Shown here in pieces: positions 1-10,057 of a DNA stretch of 64,000 nucleotides (positions are counted from its first letter, which is position 1; the number at the start of each line of letters is the position of its first letter). The stretch comes from CBDDHT01 sp965228615 (GTDB taxonomy: Bacteria > Pseudomonadota > Alphaproteobacteria > Rhizobiales > Methyloligellaceae). The stretch lies in contig CBDDHT010000004.1 of assembly GCA_965228615.1 (NCBI GenBank), positions 620,001 to 684,000 of the forward strand, read 5' to 3'. A model generated the notes under the pieces. It was not told the DNA's origin and searched no databases. It saw only the letters and a program-made list of their open reading frames with translations. Both the position numbers and the translations under genes were made by a program.

Positions 1-82
1 TTTTTTTGTCTTGAGATCAGGACCGACCGGCGCGGAAAGACACAAGAAATCTATTAAATATCAATCAATTAAGCCAATTCAC

Positions 83-367
83 CTATGATCGGCCGGACAG
101 GTCTTCGTAGCGTGGCAGGAATGGAATATCGTCCAAGGCGATGATCTTGTAGACCATCACGAGATAGATAAAGCCAAAGGCCAGCCCGGCAATCAGAGTC
201 GTGATCAGCACCTTGCGACCGAGATGCGGTACGGCAGGCGCACTTGCAGCCGACCCGGGTACGACCTCACCTTCCTCCTCCTGAGTTCTGACACCAAAGG
301 GCAGAACGGCGAAGAAGGTCAGCCACCAACAGATGAAATAAATCGCAAAGCCGAGAGCGAGGCTCAT
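83..367 (-). CDS. DUF1467 family small inner-membrane protein
   Basis: A 94-residue protein with two hydrophobic segments, about residues 5-24 and 52-71, joined by an acidic then Pro/Ala-rich linker. The short soluble tail carries the sequence DDIPFLPRYEDL. This matches the DUF1467 family, which in rhizobia-type alphaproteobacteria lies next to methylmalonyl-CoA epimerase. Its function is unknown. It is the last gene of the minus-strand run that starts with nuoA, 3 bp after mce, so it is probably co-transcribed with it. Confidence 0.85.
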   Translation of the reverse strand: MSLALGFAIYFICWWLTFFAVLPFGVRTQEEEGEVVPGSAASAPAVPHLGRKVLITTLIAGLAFGFIYLVMVYKIIALDDIPFLPRYEDLSGRS

Positions 368-370
368 GGC

Positions 371-775
371 TCAAGCCTGTTCGAGTTCGACGAGCGTGCC
401 GCAGAAATCCTTGGGGTGCAGAAAAAGGACTGGTTTACCATGGGCACCGATTTTCGGTTCTCCATCACCTAGAACGCGTGCGCCGGTTGCGGTCAGCCTG
501 TCGCGCGATTCCTTGATGTCATCCACTTCGTAGCAAACGTGATGGATGCCGCCGCTCGGATTCTGCTCAAGAAACTTTGCGATCGGCGAGCCTTCGCCCA
601 ATGGCTCCAGCAACTCGATTTTGGTGTTTTCCAATTCGACGAAAACGACCGTAACACCATGGTCCGGAAAAGGCTCGGCCTCGGAGACCGTCGCGCCAAG
701 TCCGTTGCGGTAGACCTGGGCAGCCGTTTCCAGTTCCGGAACTGCGATCGCTACATGATTGAGACGTCCGATCAT
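371..775 (-). CDS. mce: Methylmalonyl-CoA epimerase
   Basis: A 134-residue single-unit glyoxalase/VOC-fold protein, the normal length for the epimerase. It interconverts (2R)- and (2S)-methylmalonyl-CoA in propionyl-CoA catabolism and the ethylmalonyl-CoA pathway. The visible metal-ligand pattern is H7 near the start (GRLNHVAIAV), the GGIHHVCYEV strand with H78/H79, and the C-terminal glutamate in TLVELE. The position between DUF1467 and the rnj/birA/nuo block is the usual alphaproteobacterial order, apart from the aldehyde dehydrogenase inserted upstream. Confidence 0.92.
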   Translation of the reverse strand: MIGRLNHVAIAVPELETAAQVYRNGLGATVSEAEPFPDHGVTVVFVELENTKIELLEPLGEGSPIAKFLEQNPSGGIHHVCYEVDDIKESRDRLTATGARVLGDGEPKIGAHGKPVLFLHPKDFCGTLVELEQA

Positions 776-882
776 CGCTCTATCCTCAATTGGTTTGGCG
801 GCACTGCGGTGTTTCTATGGATTCAATCCTGCTGGCACAACAGGCCTTCAGTCGCGGGTACAATTCACGCCGGGTGATGACG

Positions 883-2322
883 TCAGATCGAAAAACCACC
901 GGATTTGGTTTCCAGATACTCCATGATCCCATCCCTGCCGCCCTCACGGCCAAGCCCACTGTCGTTCATACCGCCGAACGGAGCCGCGGCAGATGTCGGA
1001 TTGATATCGTTGATTCCGATGATGCCGAAATTCAATCCCTCGAACATGTGCATCGCTCTCGAAAGACTGCGTGTGTAGACATAGGCGGCCAGGCCATAGG
1101 CCGTATCATTCGCCATTGCCAAAACGTCATCGTCGTCACCGTAGCGGATGACCGGCGCAACAGGTCCAAAGGTCTCTTCCCGATAGATCAGCATGTCCGG
1201 CGTAACGTCCGCCAGGACCGTCGGTGCAAAGAAATGCCCTTTCTCCATTCCGTCAGAGGCCAGTCGCATACCACCGGCATGAACCGTCGCGCCTTTTGCT
1301 ACAGCATCCTTGACCTGCCGGTCGACCTTGTCGATGGCAGCCTGATTGACCAGCGGCCCGATGCTGACCCCGTCCTCAAAACCGCTGCCTGCCTGCATCT
1401 TCGACACGCGTGTACTGAGCGTCTCGACAAATGCGTCGAATATCGCGTCATGAACCAGAAACCGGTTCGGGCTGATACAGGCCTGCCCGGTGTTCAGGAA
1501 TTTTACCAATGAGGCCCCTTTCGCCGCATGCACGGGGTCGGCATCGTCGAAAACGATAAATGGCGCATGACCGCCAAGTTCAAGAGAGATACGCTTCATT
1601 TGCATGGCAGCCTCTCCTGCCAGCATTTTGCCGACAGCGGTCGAGCCCGTGAACGTGATCTTTCTGACGGCCGGATTCGTCGTGAACTCTCTTCCGACAG
1701 GTTTTGGATCTAATGCGGTCACGAGATTGACGATGCCGGGCGGAAAATCGGCGTCCTCGAAAATCTTGAACATTTCCAGTGCACAGAGCGGCGTGGCTTC
1801 GGCAGGCTTCAACACAACCGTGCAGCCGGCAGCGAGCGCCGGTCCGACCTTTCGGGTAATCATGGAAATGGGATAGTTCCACGGCGTCACGGCTGCGACC
1901 ACGCCAACCGGTTGATGCAGAACAAGAAACCGCTGATCGGCTCGAGCAGACGGCAGGATCTCTCCATTGATGCGCTTGGCTTCCTCGGCATACCAGAGCA
2001 GAAAGTCGGCCGCGTACTGAACTTCGTTTCTCGCAGCCTTAAGCGGCTTGCCCTGCTCCTCGGTCATGACCCGTGCGAGCGCTTCCTTACGCTCCATCAT
2101 GATCCCATGGGCCTTCGTCAGACAGGCTGAGCGATGATAAGCGGTCGTTCTCGACCAGAGCTTGAAGGCTTCGGCGGCGGCTGCGATCGCCTTCTTTGCA
2201 TCCGCCGCCCCACCGTCCGGAACGTCTCCGATCTTCTCGCCATTGGCCGGATTGAACACATCAAATCTGGTGCCGCTTTCGGCTTCGCACCATTGCCCGT
2301 CGACATACATTGTTGCTGCCAC
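883..2322 (-). CDS. gabD: NAD(P)-dependent succinate-semialdehyde dehydrogenase family protein
   Basis: A 479-residue aldehyde dehydrogenase of the succinate-semialdehyde subfamily. Visible motifs are N149 in TPWNYP, the cofactor lysine K172 in VLKPAE, FTGST at 224-228, the general base E248 in LELGG, and the nucleophile C282 in NTGQACISPNRF. It oxidises an aldehyde to the acid in the cytosol. GABA catabolism is the family's usual role, but the true substrate cannot be read from sequence. It sits between rnj and mce, where many relatives have no gene, so it looks like a lineage-specific insertion. The gene symbol is by family only. Confidence 0.8.
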   Translation of the reverse strand: MAATMYVDGQWCEAESGTRFDVFNPANGEKIGDVPDGGAADAKKAIAAAAEAFKLWSRTTAYHRSACLTKAHGIMMERKEALARVMTEEQGKPLKAARNEVQYAADFLLWYAEEAKRINGEILPSARADQRFLVLHQPVGVVAAVTPWNYPISMITRKVGPALAAGCTVVLKPAEATPLCALEMFKIFEDADFPPGIVNLVTALDPKPVGREFTTNPAVRKITFTGSTAVGKMLAGEAAMQMKRISLELGGHAPFIVFDDADPVHAAKGASLVKFLNTGQACISPNRFLVHDAIFDAFVETLSTRVSKMQAGSGFEDGVSIGPLVNQAAIDKVDRQVKDAVAKGATVHAGGMRLASDGMEKGHFFAPTVLADVTPDMLIYREETFGPVAPVIRYGDDDDVLAMANDTAYGLAAYVYTRSLSRAMHMFEGLNFGIIGINDINPTSAAAPFGGMNDSGLGREGGRDGIMEYLETKSGGFSI

Positions 2323-2347
2323 TCTATGATTGATTTGGGTGGAAAAC

Positions 2348-4033
2348 CTAGACCCGCGTCACGAGGACGGCGCAGAGCGGTCGCTTGCCCCAGGCTTGAC
2401 CGACAGATGCTCTGACGCCGCGTCTTATGGCCTCGCGAACGAGCCCATCGTCCTTGCGACGCGGCCTTGGGATCCCGTCAAGCGCGCCAAGCGCTCCGTC
2501 CAGTGCGATGTCTTCGAGATCGATATCGCAATCGTCCATGCCAGGAAGACCGAAACTCATGATTTCAGGGCCAGCAACGAGATCGCCTTTCTGCGTGAGA
2601 ACGATCGCGACCGAAATACTCCCGACAAAACCGAGCTTACGCCGATCGCGAAGCGAATGTGCCCCGGCGTCAATGAGCAGTTGTCCATCCATATGGAGTC
2701 GGCCGACAGGGACATCATCGACGATCTCGGCCGGCCCGGGAGCGAGACGCACGAGGCTGCCATTGCGCGCGGGAATAACATCGCGAACGCCCTTAGAACG
2801 GGCAAATTCCGCGTGAGCAAGCAAATGCCTGGCCTCACCATGGACCGGAACGGCAATCGATGGGCGCAGCCAATCATACATCTGATCGAGCTCATCGCGT
2901 CGTGGATGTCCCGAAACATGCACGAGCGCATCGGTATCCGTAATGACCTCGATCCCGCGCTCCGCCAGATCGTTCTGGACGCCGACGATTGCCTTGTCAT
3001 TGCCGGGTATGGGTCGTGACGAGAAAATAATGCGATCGCCGGCGGAAAACTTCACCTTTGGATGTTCACCCCGCGAAATGCGCGAGACGGCACCACGCGG
3101 TTCTCCCTGGCTGCCCGTACACAAGGTCAAAACATTGTTTCGGGGCAGTTCCTTGAACGAGGCATCGCTTAGGAGCGGGATATCCTCGCTCAGATACCCG
3201 GTCTCCCGTGCGACATGGGTCACGCGCTGCATGGCGCGGCCGACAATAACCACACTCCGACCTGCGGCATCGGCCGCCTCGATGACAGACTTCATCCTGG
3301 CGACATTCGACGCGAATGTCGTCACGGCCACCCGGTGTTTGCTCTCGGCGATCAATTCGGCCAATGACTCGGCAACATCAGATTCGGAAGGCGAAACACC
3401 GCCGCGAAACGCGTTGGTGGAATCGCAAACGATGGCATCGACGCCCTCGTCTTTCAGCTGTCTTATACGCGCTGCGTCTGTTGGAGGACCGATGACAGGT
3501 TTCGGATCGATTTTCCAGTCTCCGGTGTGAAACACCGATCCCGCCTGTGTGCGGATGACAACTCCATTGGGTTCAGGAATCGAGTGGGCGACATTGACCA
3601 GTTCAAGATCGAATGGGCCGAGGGAAAACTTCGCTTGCAGGGGAATCTCACGGATGGGGATTGGCTCACGGACACCATTTTCAGCAATTTTCGCGCGCAG
3701 CAGCCCGGCCGTGAAGGGTGTGGCATAAACATCGGTCTGAAGGCGCGGCCACAACTCGGTGACGGCACCATAGTGATCTTCATGGGCATGGGTCAGGACC
3801 AGCCCAACGAGATTGGCGCGCTCTTCCTCGATGAAGCGGATATCCGGGTAGACAATATCGATACCCGGCTCGCGCTCGCCAGCAAAGGTTATCCCAAGAT
3901 CGACCATCAACCATTTGCGCGAATGCGGGCGACCGAAACCGTAGAGATAGAGATTCATCCCGATCTCGCCCACACCACCTAGTGGAAGAAAAACAAACTC
4001 GTTGCGAGACCCGTCAGCCAATTCAAACCCCAA
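2348..4033 (-). CDS. rnj: Ribonuclease J
   Basis: A 561-residue metallo-beta-lactamase/beta-CASP nuclease with 5'-3' exonuclease and endonuclease activity in mRNA decay and rRNA maturation. The zinc motif HAHEDH is at residues 82-87, preceded by VFLPLGGVGEIGMN, which is the RNase J signature. The length fits the family. The reading frame opens at a TTG codon directly after the birA stop; a second in-frame TTG four codons on is an equally plausible start, and no ATG fits. It is tightly linked to birA and the nuo operon, as in many rhizobia. Confidence 0.93.
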   Translation of the reverse strand: MGFELADGSRNEFVFLPLGGVGEIGMNLYLYGFGRPHSRKWLMVDLGITFAGEREPGIDIVYPDIRFIEEERANLVGLVLTHAHEDHYGAVTELWPRLQTDVYATPFTAGLLRAKIAENGVREPIPIREIPLQAKFSLGPFDLELVNVAHSIPEPNGVVIRTQAGSVFHTGDWKIDPKPVIGPPTDAARIRQLKDEGVDAIVCDSTNAFRGGVSPSESDVAESLAELIAESKHRVAVTTFASNVARMKSVIEAADAAGRSVVIVGRAMQRVTHVARETGYLSEDIPLLSDASFKELPRNNVLTLCTGSQGEPRGAVSRISRGEHPKVKFSAGDRIIFSSRPIPGNDKAIVGVQNDLAERGIEVITDTDALVHVSGHPRRDELDQMYDWLRPSIAVPVHGEARHLLAHAEFARSKGVRDVIPARNGSLVRLAPGPAEIVDDVPVGRLHMDGQLLIDAGAHSLRDRRKLGFVGSISVAIVLTQKGDLVAGPEIMSFGLPGMDDCDIDLEDIALDGALGALDGIPRPRRKDDGLVREAIRRGVRASVGQAWGKRPLCAVLVTRV

Positions 4034-4792
4034 TCACGTCAAGAGCACATCACCCGTGGTGATCCGCATTTCGCCTTCGGGTTTCAACAGCCGAAGAGCG
4101 CCTCCTTCGTCGATCCCGCCATACCGTCCCTCCTCAATATCACCACCAAGCTTGACACTGATGGCACGCCCTACATCGAAAGCGCGCGCCTGCCAAGCTT
4201 CCCGGATTTGTGAGAAGCCGCTGCCGTTCTGCCAGATGCTCAGCCAATCGTCCATCCGTGAGGCAAGAACGCTGAGAGCATCCGAAGTGGTGACGTCGAT
4301 GCCCAGAGCTTTCAGGGAAGTTGCCTCTTGCGGCGCATGCCGCACGTTCAGTCCGATGCCAATGACAACAGCATAGCGATCCGGTGACGCGACGCCGGCA
4401 CTCTCGATCAGGATGCCGGCAATCTTCCGCCTGCCCGCCAAAACGTCATTGGGCCACTTCAGAGCAAGGGCTATGGCGTTTGAAGAGTCGTTGCTCAAAT
4501 CGCGAACAGTATCGAAGACGACAATGCCTGCGAGCAGCGAAAGTTGCAGTGCCGTCTCCAGCGAGCAGTCCGGGCGAAGGAGCAGGCTTGCAAAGAGATT
4601 GCCTCGCTCCGAAAACCATTGCCGTCCACTACGCCCCCTCCCCTTCGTCTGCGAGGCTGCCGTCAACCAAAGCCGACCCGGATCCCCCTCCTCAGCGTAG
4701 CGCATCGCATCGGCATTCGTGGACGCCGTCTGATCCAAACAGAGAACCCGGTAGCCGGCAGGCACGGATGGGCCGGCATCGGACATTCTCAA
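4034..4792 (-). CDS. birA: Biotin--[acetyl-CoA-carboxylase] ligase
   Basis: A 252-residue biotin protein ligase that makes biotinyl-AMP and transfers biotin to carboxylase carrier domains. The adenylate/biotin motif GRGRSGRQW starts at residue 51, and KWPND, typical of the catalytic core, follows. There is no N-terminal helix-turn-helix, so this is the monofunctional class without repressor activity. It overlaps the end of nuoN by 4 bp (ATGA), so translation is coupled to the complex I operon. Confidence 0.92.
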   Translation of the reverse strand: MRMSDAGPSVPAGYRVLCLDQTASTNADAMRYAEEGDPGRLWLTAASQTKGRGRSGRQWFSERGNLFASLLLRPDCSLETALQLSLLAGIVVFDTVRDLSNDSSNAIALALKWPNDVLAGRRKIAGILIESAGVASPDRYAVVIGIGLNVRHAPQEATSLKALGIDVTTSDALSVLASRMDDWLSIWQNGSGFSQIREAWQARAFDVGRAISVKLGGDIEEGRYGGIDEGGALRLLKPEGEMRITTGDVLLT

Positions 4793-6234
4793 AAGAGCGC
4801 CTTGGCAGCCGTTGCAGCAGCGGCAACCAGTGGTGCCGGATAGGCAAAAAAGAAAATGACCGCGAGACCTGACAGTCCGAGGACGACCTTGTGAGCCCCT
4901 GACATGGATTCGAAGGCTTCGGCCGGCTCATCGAAATACATGATCTTGATAATGCGCAGATAATAGTATGCGCCGACGACACTGGCGAGCACGCCAATGA
5001 CGGCAAGCGGATAGAGACCCGCTTCTATCGCTGCGAGGAATACGTAGAATTTGGCGAAGAACCCAGCCAAGGGCGGTATCCCCGCAAGCGAGAACAGCAG
5101 CATCGCAAGCAGGAATGCCATCAGCGGATCATTGCGCGACAGGCCGGCAAGCTCGTCGATATCCTCGACCATGCCATCGTCACGCCGCATCGCCAAGATG
5201 CAGGCGAACACGCCGACCGTCATGACAAGATAGATCGCCAGATATACGACGACCCCCTGAACCCCTTCCCAGGTTCCCGCTGCCAGACCGACGAGGGCAA
5301 ATCCCATATGACCGATTGAACTGTAGGCCATCAGCCGTTTGATGTTGCGTTGGCCGATCGCTGCGAATGCCCCGAGGACCATCGAGGCGATCGAGATGAA
5401 AACGACGATCTGCTGCCATTCCGTCTCGAGGCCGGTGAATGCCGTATGCATAATGCGAACAAACATGGCCATGGCAGCGATCTTTGGCGCCGCTGCAAAG
5501 AAAGCGGTAACGGGAGTGGGCGCGCCCTCATAGACGTCCGGCGTCCACATATGGAAGGGCACGGCTGAGACTTTGAAGGCAAGTCCCGCAAGGAAGAACA
5601 CAAGACCGAATATCAGGCCCAGATTGACCCCGGTCAGTGAGATTGCGAATGCGATCTGCTCGAAGTCGGTCGAACCGGTAAATCCGTATACCAGGGATGC
5701 GCCATAGAGCAGCATCCCGGACGACAACGCTCCCAGGACAAAGTACTTCAAACCGGCTTCGCTCGAACGCACGGAATCGCGGCGGAAGGCAGCGATGACA
5801 TAGAGCACGAGGCTCTGAAACTCGACGGCGAGGTATAGCGCCATCAGATCGTTGGCCGAGATCATCAGCAGCATGCCGACGGTCGCAAGGACGATGAGCA
5901 CCGGATATTCGGGCTTTAGAAGGCGCGCTGCGCGCAGATAGTCGAAGGACATGAAGATTACGATTGCCGACCCGAGCAAAGTCAGAACCTTCATGAACCG
6001 TGCGAAGGCATCGATCACCAGCGCACCGCCGAAAAGCACATGCGGTCCGCCTGTCTGACCCAGAACGATCAATGCCGCTGCGCCGAGCAAAAGGATCGAC
6101 AGCCATCCAATGGCGTCGGCCGAGCGGTCGCCCCGGAACACGCCAATCATCAACAGAAGGAGTGCGCCCACGACGAGGACGATTTCCGGAATGATCGGGA
6201 TATAGGACGCAAAGGGTGTGGTTGCCGTTTCCAT
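4789..6234 (-). CDS. nuoN: NADH-quinone oxidoreductase subunit N
   Basis: A 481-residue antiporter-like membrane subunit of respiratory complex I, with about 14 hydrophobic segments and the conserved proton-channel core. Diagnostic stretches are LKYFVLGALSSG, KVSAVPFHMWTPDVYEGAP and AYSSIGHMGF. It couples NADH oxidation to proton pumping in the inner membrane. It is the last nuo gene, starting 9 bp after nuoM and overlapping birA by 4 bp. Confidence 0.97.
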   Translation of the reverse strand: METATTPFASYIPIIPEIVLVVGALLLLMIGVFRGDRSADAIGWLSILLLGAAALIVLGQTGGPHVLFGGALVIDAFARFMKVLTLLGSAIVIFMSFDYLRAARLLKPEYPVLIVLATVGMLLMISANDLMALYLAVEFQSLVLYVIAAFRRDSVRSSEAGLKYFVLGALSSGMLLYGASLVYGFTGSTDFEQIAFAISLTGVNLGLIFGLVFFLAGLAFKVSAVPFHMWTPDVYEGAPTPVTAFFAAAPKIAAMAMFVRIMHTAFTGLETEWQQIVVFISIASMVLGAFAAIGQRNIKRLMAYSSIGHMGFALVGLAAGTWEGVQGVVVYLAIYLVMTVGVFACILAMRRDDGMVEDIDELAGLSRNDPLMAFLLAMLLFSLAGIPPLAGFFAKFYVFLAAIEAGLYPLAVIGVLASVVGAYYYLRIIKIMYFDEPAEAFESMSGAHKVVLGLSGLAVIFFFAYPAPLVAAAATAAKALF

Positions 6235-6243
6235 GGATCGATC

Positions 6244-7761
6244 TCAGCGAGCGAGCGCGAAGCTCGTGCTTCCCGCGGCCTCGACAGCCGCCAAATAATT
6301 GGTGATGAGGTTCTCGACGGATACGCTCATGACGTCGAGAAGTGGGGCCGGATAAACACCGAACAGGATCGTCAAAATGACAAGTGGGGCCATGAATGCA
6401 ATCTCTCGCATATTCATGTCGGTGATGGCCTTAAGGCTCGATTTTTCGAGGCGGCCGAAAATCATGCGCCGATAGAGATAGAGCGCGTAGGCCGCAGACA
6501 AGATGACGCCGGTTGTCGCCAGGAACGCAACCCAGGTGTTCACGCGAAAAGCTCCGACCAACGCCAGGAATTCTCCGACGAATCCGCTGGTCCCGGGAAG
6601 GCCTACGTTGGCGAGCGTGAATACCAGGAAACAGAAGGCGTAGATCGGCATGCGATTGACGAGGCCGCCATAGGCGGTAATCTCGCGCGTGTGCATGCGA
6701 TCATAGACGACGCCGACACAAAGGAAGAGTGCGGCCGACACGATGCCGTGGCTGAGCATCTGGAAGATACCCCCCTCGATGCCCTGCGTGGTCATGGTGA
6801 AAAGACCGAGCGTGACGAACCCCATGTGCGCGACCGAGGAATAGGCTATGAGCTTCTTAACATCCTCCTGCGCCAGCGCGACGAGAGACGTGTAGATAAT
6901 CGCTACCACGGAAAGCGCAAAGACAAGCGGTGCGAGATCGGCCGATGCCAGAGGAAACATCGGGATCGAAAATCGCAAGAAACCGTAGCCACCCATCTTC
7001 AACAAGATCCCGGCCAGGATAACCGAGCCTGCCGTCGGCGCCTCGACGTGGGCGTCGGGCAGCCAGGTATGAACGGGCCACATGGGCATCTTGACGGCGA
7101 AGGATGCAAAGAATGCGAGCCATAACCAAGTCTGCATATCCTCCGGGAAACTGTGCAGCAGCAGTGTCGAAATGTCGGTCGTGCCCGCTTCCCAGTACAT
7201 CGCCATGATGGCGAGCAGCATCAGCACCGAACCAAGCAGCGTGTAGAGAAAAAACTTGAAGCTGGCATAGACCCGCCGCTTGCCGCCCCACACGCCGATG
7301 ATCAGGAACATCGGGATCAGACCGCCCTCGAAGAAGAGATAGAAGACAACGAGATCGAGCGCACAAAAGACGCCGATCATAAGCGTCTCGAGCACGAGAA
7401 AGGCGATCATGTATTCCTTCACGCGCTCCGTAATCGACTGCCAGCTAGCAAGCACGCAGATCGGAAGCAGAAACGTCGTAAGGATCACGAACAGCATCGA
7501 GATACCGTCGACACCCATATGATAGTTGATCGCGCCACCGAGCCATTCATGCTTCTCGACGAACTGGAAGTCGGCCGTCATCGGATCGAATTTGACCCAG
7601 ATCAACAGCGACAGCAGGAATGTGATGACGCTTGTCCACAGCGCCACATACCGCGCGTTACGTACGGCAATATCGTCATTGCCGCGAATGGCAAAGATGA
7701 ACAACGCACCAAGCAGTGGGAGGAAGGTCACCGCTGACAGGATTGGCCAATTCACGCCCAT
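6244..7761 (-). CDS. nuoM: NADH-quinone oxidoreductase subunit M
   Basis: A 505-residue polytopic antiporter-like subunit of complex I. The conserved features are LKMGGYGFLRFSIP, the Lys/Glu-bearing transmembrane helices around PVHTWLPDAHVEAPT, and AYSSVAHMGFVTLG. The length is normal. The start codon abuts the nuoL stop (nuoL ends at 7762), consistent with a single polycistronic mRNA. Confidence 0.97.
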   Translation of the reverse strand: MGVNWPILSAVTFLPLLGALFIFAIRGNDDIAVRNARYVALWTSVITFLLSLLIWVKFDPMTADFQFVEKHEWLGGAINYHMGVDGISMLFVILTTFLLPICVLASWQSITERVKEYMIAFLVLETLMIGVFCALDLVVFYLFFEGGLIPMFLIIGVWGGKRRVYASFKFFLYTLLGSVLMLLAIMAMYWEAGTTDISTLLLHSFPEDMQTWLWLAFFASFAVKMPMWPVHTWLPDAHVEAPTAGSVILAGILLKMGGYGFLRFSIPMFPLASADLAPLVFALSVVAIIYTSLVALAQEDVKKLIAYSSVAHMGFVTLGLFTMTTQGIEGGIFQMLSHGIVSAALFLCVGVVYDRMHTREITAYGGLVNRMPIYAFCFLVFTLANVGLPGTSGFVGEFLALVGAFRVNTWVAFLATTGVILSAAYALYLYRRMIFGRLEKSSLKAITDMNMREIAFMAPLVILTILFGVYPAPLLDVMSVSVENLITNYLAAVEAAGSTSFALAR

Positions 7762-9696
7762 CTAACGAACCCCGCCCGCGAACATGAAATAGGTGAGCAG
7801 CAATGCCACGCCGATCAGCATGACAAAGGCATAGTGATAGACATATCCGGTCTGGAAACGGACCACACGATTGGTCACATCGATCACGCGGGCCGCAATA
7901 CCATCCGGTCCGACACCGTCGATCACTTTTCCATCGCCAACCTTCCAAAGCGCCCGCCCGATCCAATGGGCAGGCCTGACGAAGAGGAAATCGTAGAGTT
8001 CGTCGAAATACCACTTGTTGAGAAGGAAGAGGTAGAGCGGGCGGAACCATTTTGCCAGTACGGACGGGATACCCGGTTTGAGGATGTAGAAGAGATACGC
8101 CAGCAGGAAACCGGCAGCCATCATGACCATTGGCGAGAAGATGACCCAATCGGGCACATGATGAAGATCTTCAAGGATCTTGTTCGACGGCGCTGTAAAG
8201 AGCGACTCGCGCCAGAAACCGGCATTTCCCTCGCCCATGAACCAGTATTTGAAAGCGATGCCGGAACCAAGCGCTCCCGCAGCAAGAACAACGAGAGGTA
8301 CCAGCATGACGGCCGGCGACTCATGCGCTTTTTCCATCACTTCCGGCGCCGCACGCGATTGACCATGGAAGGTCATGAACATCAGGCGCCAGGAGTAGAA
8401 AGACGTCAGGAACGCGGCGGCGACGGTCATCCAGAACGCATACATGCCGACCCCCGAATGTGCAGCATATGCGGCCTCAATGACGGCATCCTTGGAGAAG
8501 TATCCTGCGGTGAACGGGAATCCCGTTAGTGCCAACGTCCCGATCAACATCAACAACCAGGTAAACGGAATCACTGCTCGCATGCCGCCCATCTTGCGCA
8601 TGTCCTGCTCGTCATGAAGGGCGTGAATCACCGAGCCCGATCCCAGGAACAACAGTGCTTTGAAGAACGCATGCGTAAAGAGATGGAAAATACCGACACC
8701 ATAGGCGCCAACGCCGAGCGCCACGAACATGTAGCCAAGCTGCGAGCAGGTCGAGTAGGCGATGACCCGCTTTATGTCGTTTTGCACGAGACCGATGGTT
8801 GCGGCAAAGAAGGCCGTCGTCGCGCCCACAGCGGTCACGACCCAGAGGGCCGTCTCCGACAGCTCAAACAGCGGCGACAGCCGCGCAACCATGAAAACGC
8901 CGGCAGTAACCATGGTCGCCGCATGAATAAGCGCCGATACCGGTGTCGGCCCCTCCATCGCATCTGGCAGCCAGGTATGCAGCAGGAATTGTGCGGATTT
9001 GCCCATCGCCCCCATAAAAAGCAGGAGGCAGATTACCGTCAGTCGGTCGAACTCCCATGAAAGGAATGTCATCGTCTTGCCGACATGATCGGGTGCGGCA
9101 GCAAAGATCGTGTCGAACTGGATGCTGCCGAAATAGGCGAAGATGGCGAAAATGCCGAGCGCGAATCCGAAGTCCCCGACACGGTTGACGACAAAGGCCT
9201 TGATTGCCGCTGCGTTGGCTTCGGGTTTGTGATACCAGAATCCGATCAGCAGATAGGATGCCAGACCGACACCTTCCCAGCCGAAGAACAGCTGCAATAG
9301 ATTGTCTGCCGTCACCAGCATCAGCATGGCGAAGGTGAAGAGCGACAGATACGCAAAGAACCGCGCGCGGTGCGGATCATGCTCCATGTAACCGATAGAG
9401 TAGAGATGCACGAGGCCGGCAACCGTATTGACGACAACCAGCATTACCGCCGTCAGCGTATCGATACGCAGCGACCATGAGACCGACAGCTCACCGGAGT
9501 CTATCCAGCGCAAGATTTCGACACGGGTCGTCTCTCCGGTAAAACCAACCTGATAGAACGCAATCCAGGAAAGAACCGCGCCCAGCAACACCAGCGTCGT
9601 GGTCAGTATGCCCGCCGCCCGGTGACCGATATAGCGTCCGAAAAAGCCCGCGATAATCGCGCCAGCCAGGGGCAGAAAGAGGATCGCCGAATACAT
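7762..9696 (-). CDS. nuoL: NADH-quinone oxidoreductase subunit L
   Basis: A 644-residue antiporter-like subunit, the distal proton channel of complex I. It carries GKSAQFLLHTWLPDAMEGPT and AYSTCSQLGYMFVALG. The C-terminal region after about residue 510 fits the long lateral amphipathic helix and terminal transmembrane helix that span the membrane arm. It begins 6 bp after the nuoK stop. Confidence 0.97.
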   Translation of the reverse strand: MYSAILFLPLAGAIIAGFFGRYIGHRAAGILTTTLVLLGAVLSWIAFYQVGFTGETTRVEILRWIDSGELSVSWSLRIDTLTAVMLVVVNTVAGLVHLYSIGYMEHDPHRARFFAYLSLFTFAMLMLVTADNLLQLFFGWEGVGLASYLLIGFWYHKPEANAAAIKAFVVNRVGDFGFALGIFAIFAYFGSIQFDTIFAAAPDHVGKTMTFLSWEFDRLTVICLLLFMGAMGKSAQFLLHTWLPDAMEGPTPVSALIHAATMVTAGVFMVARLSPLFELSETALWVVTAVGATTAFFAATIGLVQNDIKRVIAYSTCSQLGYMFVALGVGAYGVGIFHLFTHAFFKALLFLGSGSVIHALHDEQDMRKMGGMRAVIPFTWLLMLIGTLALTGFPFTAGYFSKDAVIEAAYAAHSGVGMYAFWMTVAAAFLTSFYSWRLMFMTFHGQSRAAPEVMEKAHESPAVMLVPLVVLAAGALGSGIAFKYWFMGEGNAGFWRESLFTAPSNKILEDLHHVPDWVIFSPMVMMAAGFLLAYLFYILKPGIPSVLAKWFRPLYLFLLNKWYFDELYDFLFVRPAHWIGRALWKVGDGKVIDGVGPDGIAARVIDVTNRVVRFQTGYVYHYAFVMLIGVALLLTYFMFAGGVR

Positions 9697-9702
9697 CCTT
9701 GT

Positions 9703-10011
9703 TCAGCCCTTCATGACATTGACGTCTTCGACGGCGATGCTGCCGCGATTGCGATAAAAGATGACGACGATCGCCAAACCTATTGCCGCTTCCGCAGCCG
9801 CCACGGTCAGCACAAACATCGCGAAAACCTGACCGGCCAGATCGCCCAGATGCACTGAGAACGCCACGAAATTGATATTGACGGCGAGCAGCATCAGCTC
9901 AATCGACATCAAGATCACAATTACGTTTTTACGATTGAGGAAAATACCGAAGACGCCGAGCGTGAAGAGGATCGCGCCCAGTGTCAGATAATGCTCAATG
10001 CCGATATCCAT
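9703..10011 (-). CDS. nuoK: NADH-quinone oxidoreductase subunit K
   Basis: A 102-residue subunit with three transmembrane helices, starting MDIGIEHYLTLGA. The two buried glutamates expected in helices 2 and 3 are visible in SIELMLLAVN and AAAEAAIGLA. An upstream ATG in the same frame would add 36 Arg-rich residues that do not belong to the family, so the start at 10011 is preferred. Confidence 0.96.
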   Translation of the reverse strand: MDIGIEHYLTLGAILFTLGVFGIFLNRKNVIVILMSIELMLLAVNINFVAFSVHLGDLAGQVFAMFVLTVAAAEAAIGLAIVVIFYRNRGSIAVEDVNVMKG

Positions 10012-10057
10012 GAGCCTTATCTCCTTACCCCAACGATGGCGCCGTACTCTGGCATGG

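Noticed and set aside
1..82. A terminator or gene end at the window edge
   Set aside because: A T-run opens the window, but no stem can be judged without the flanking sequence.
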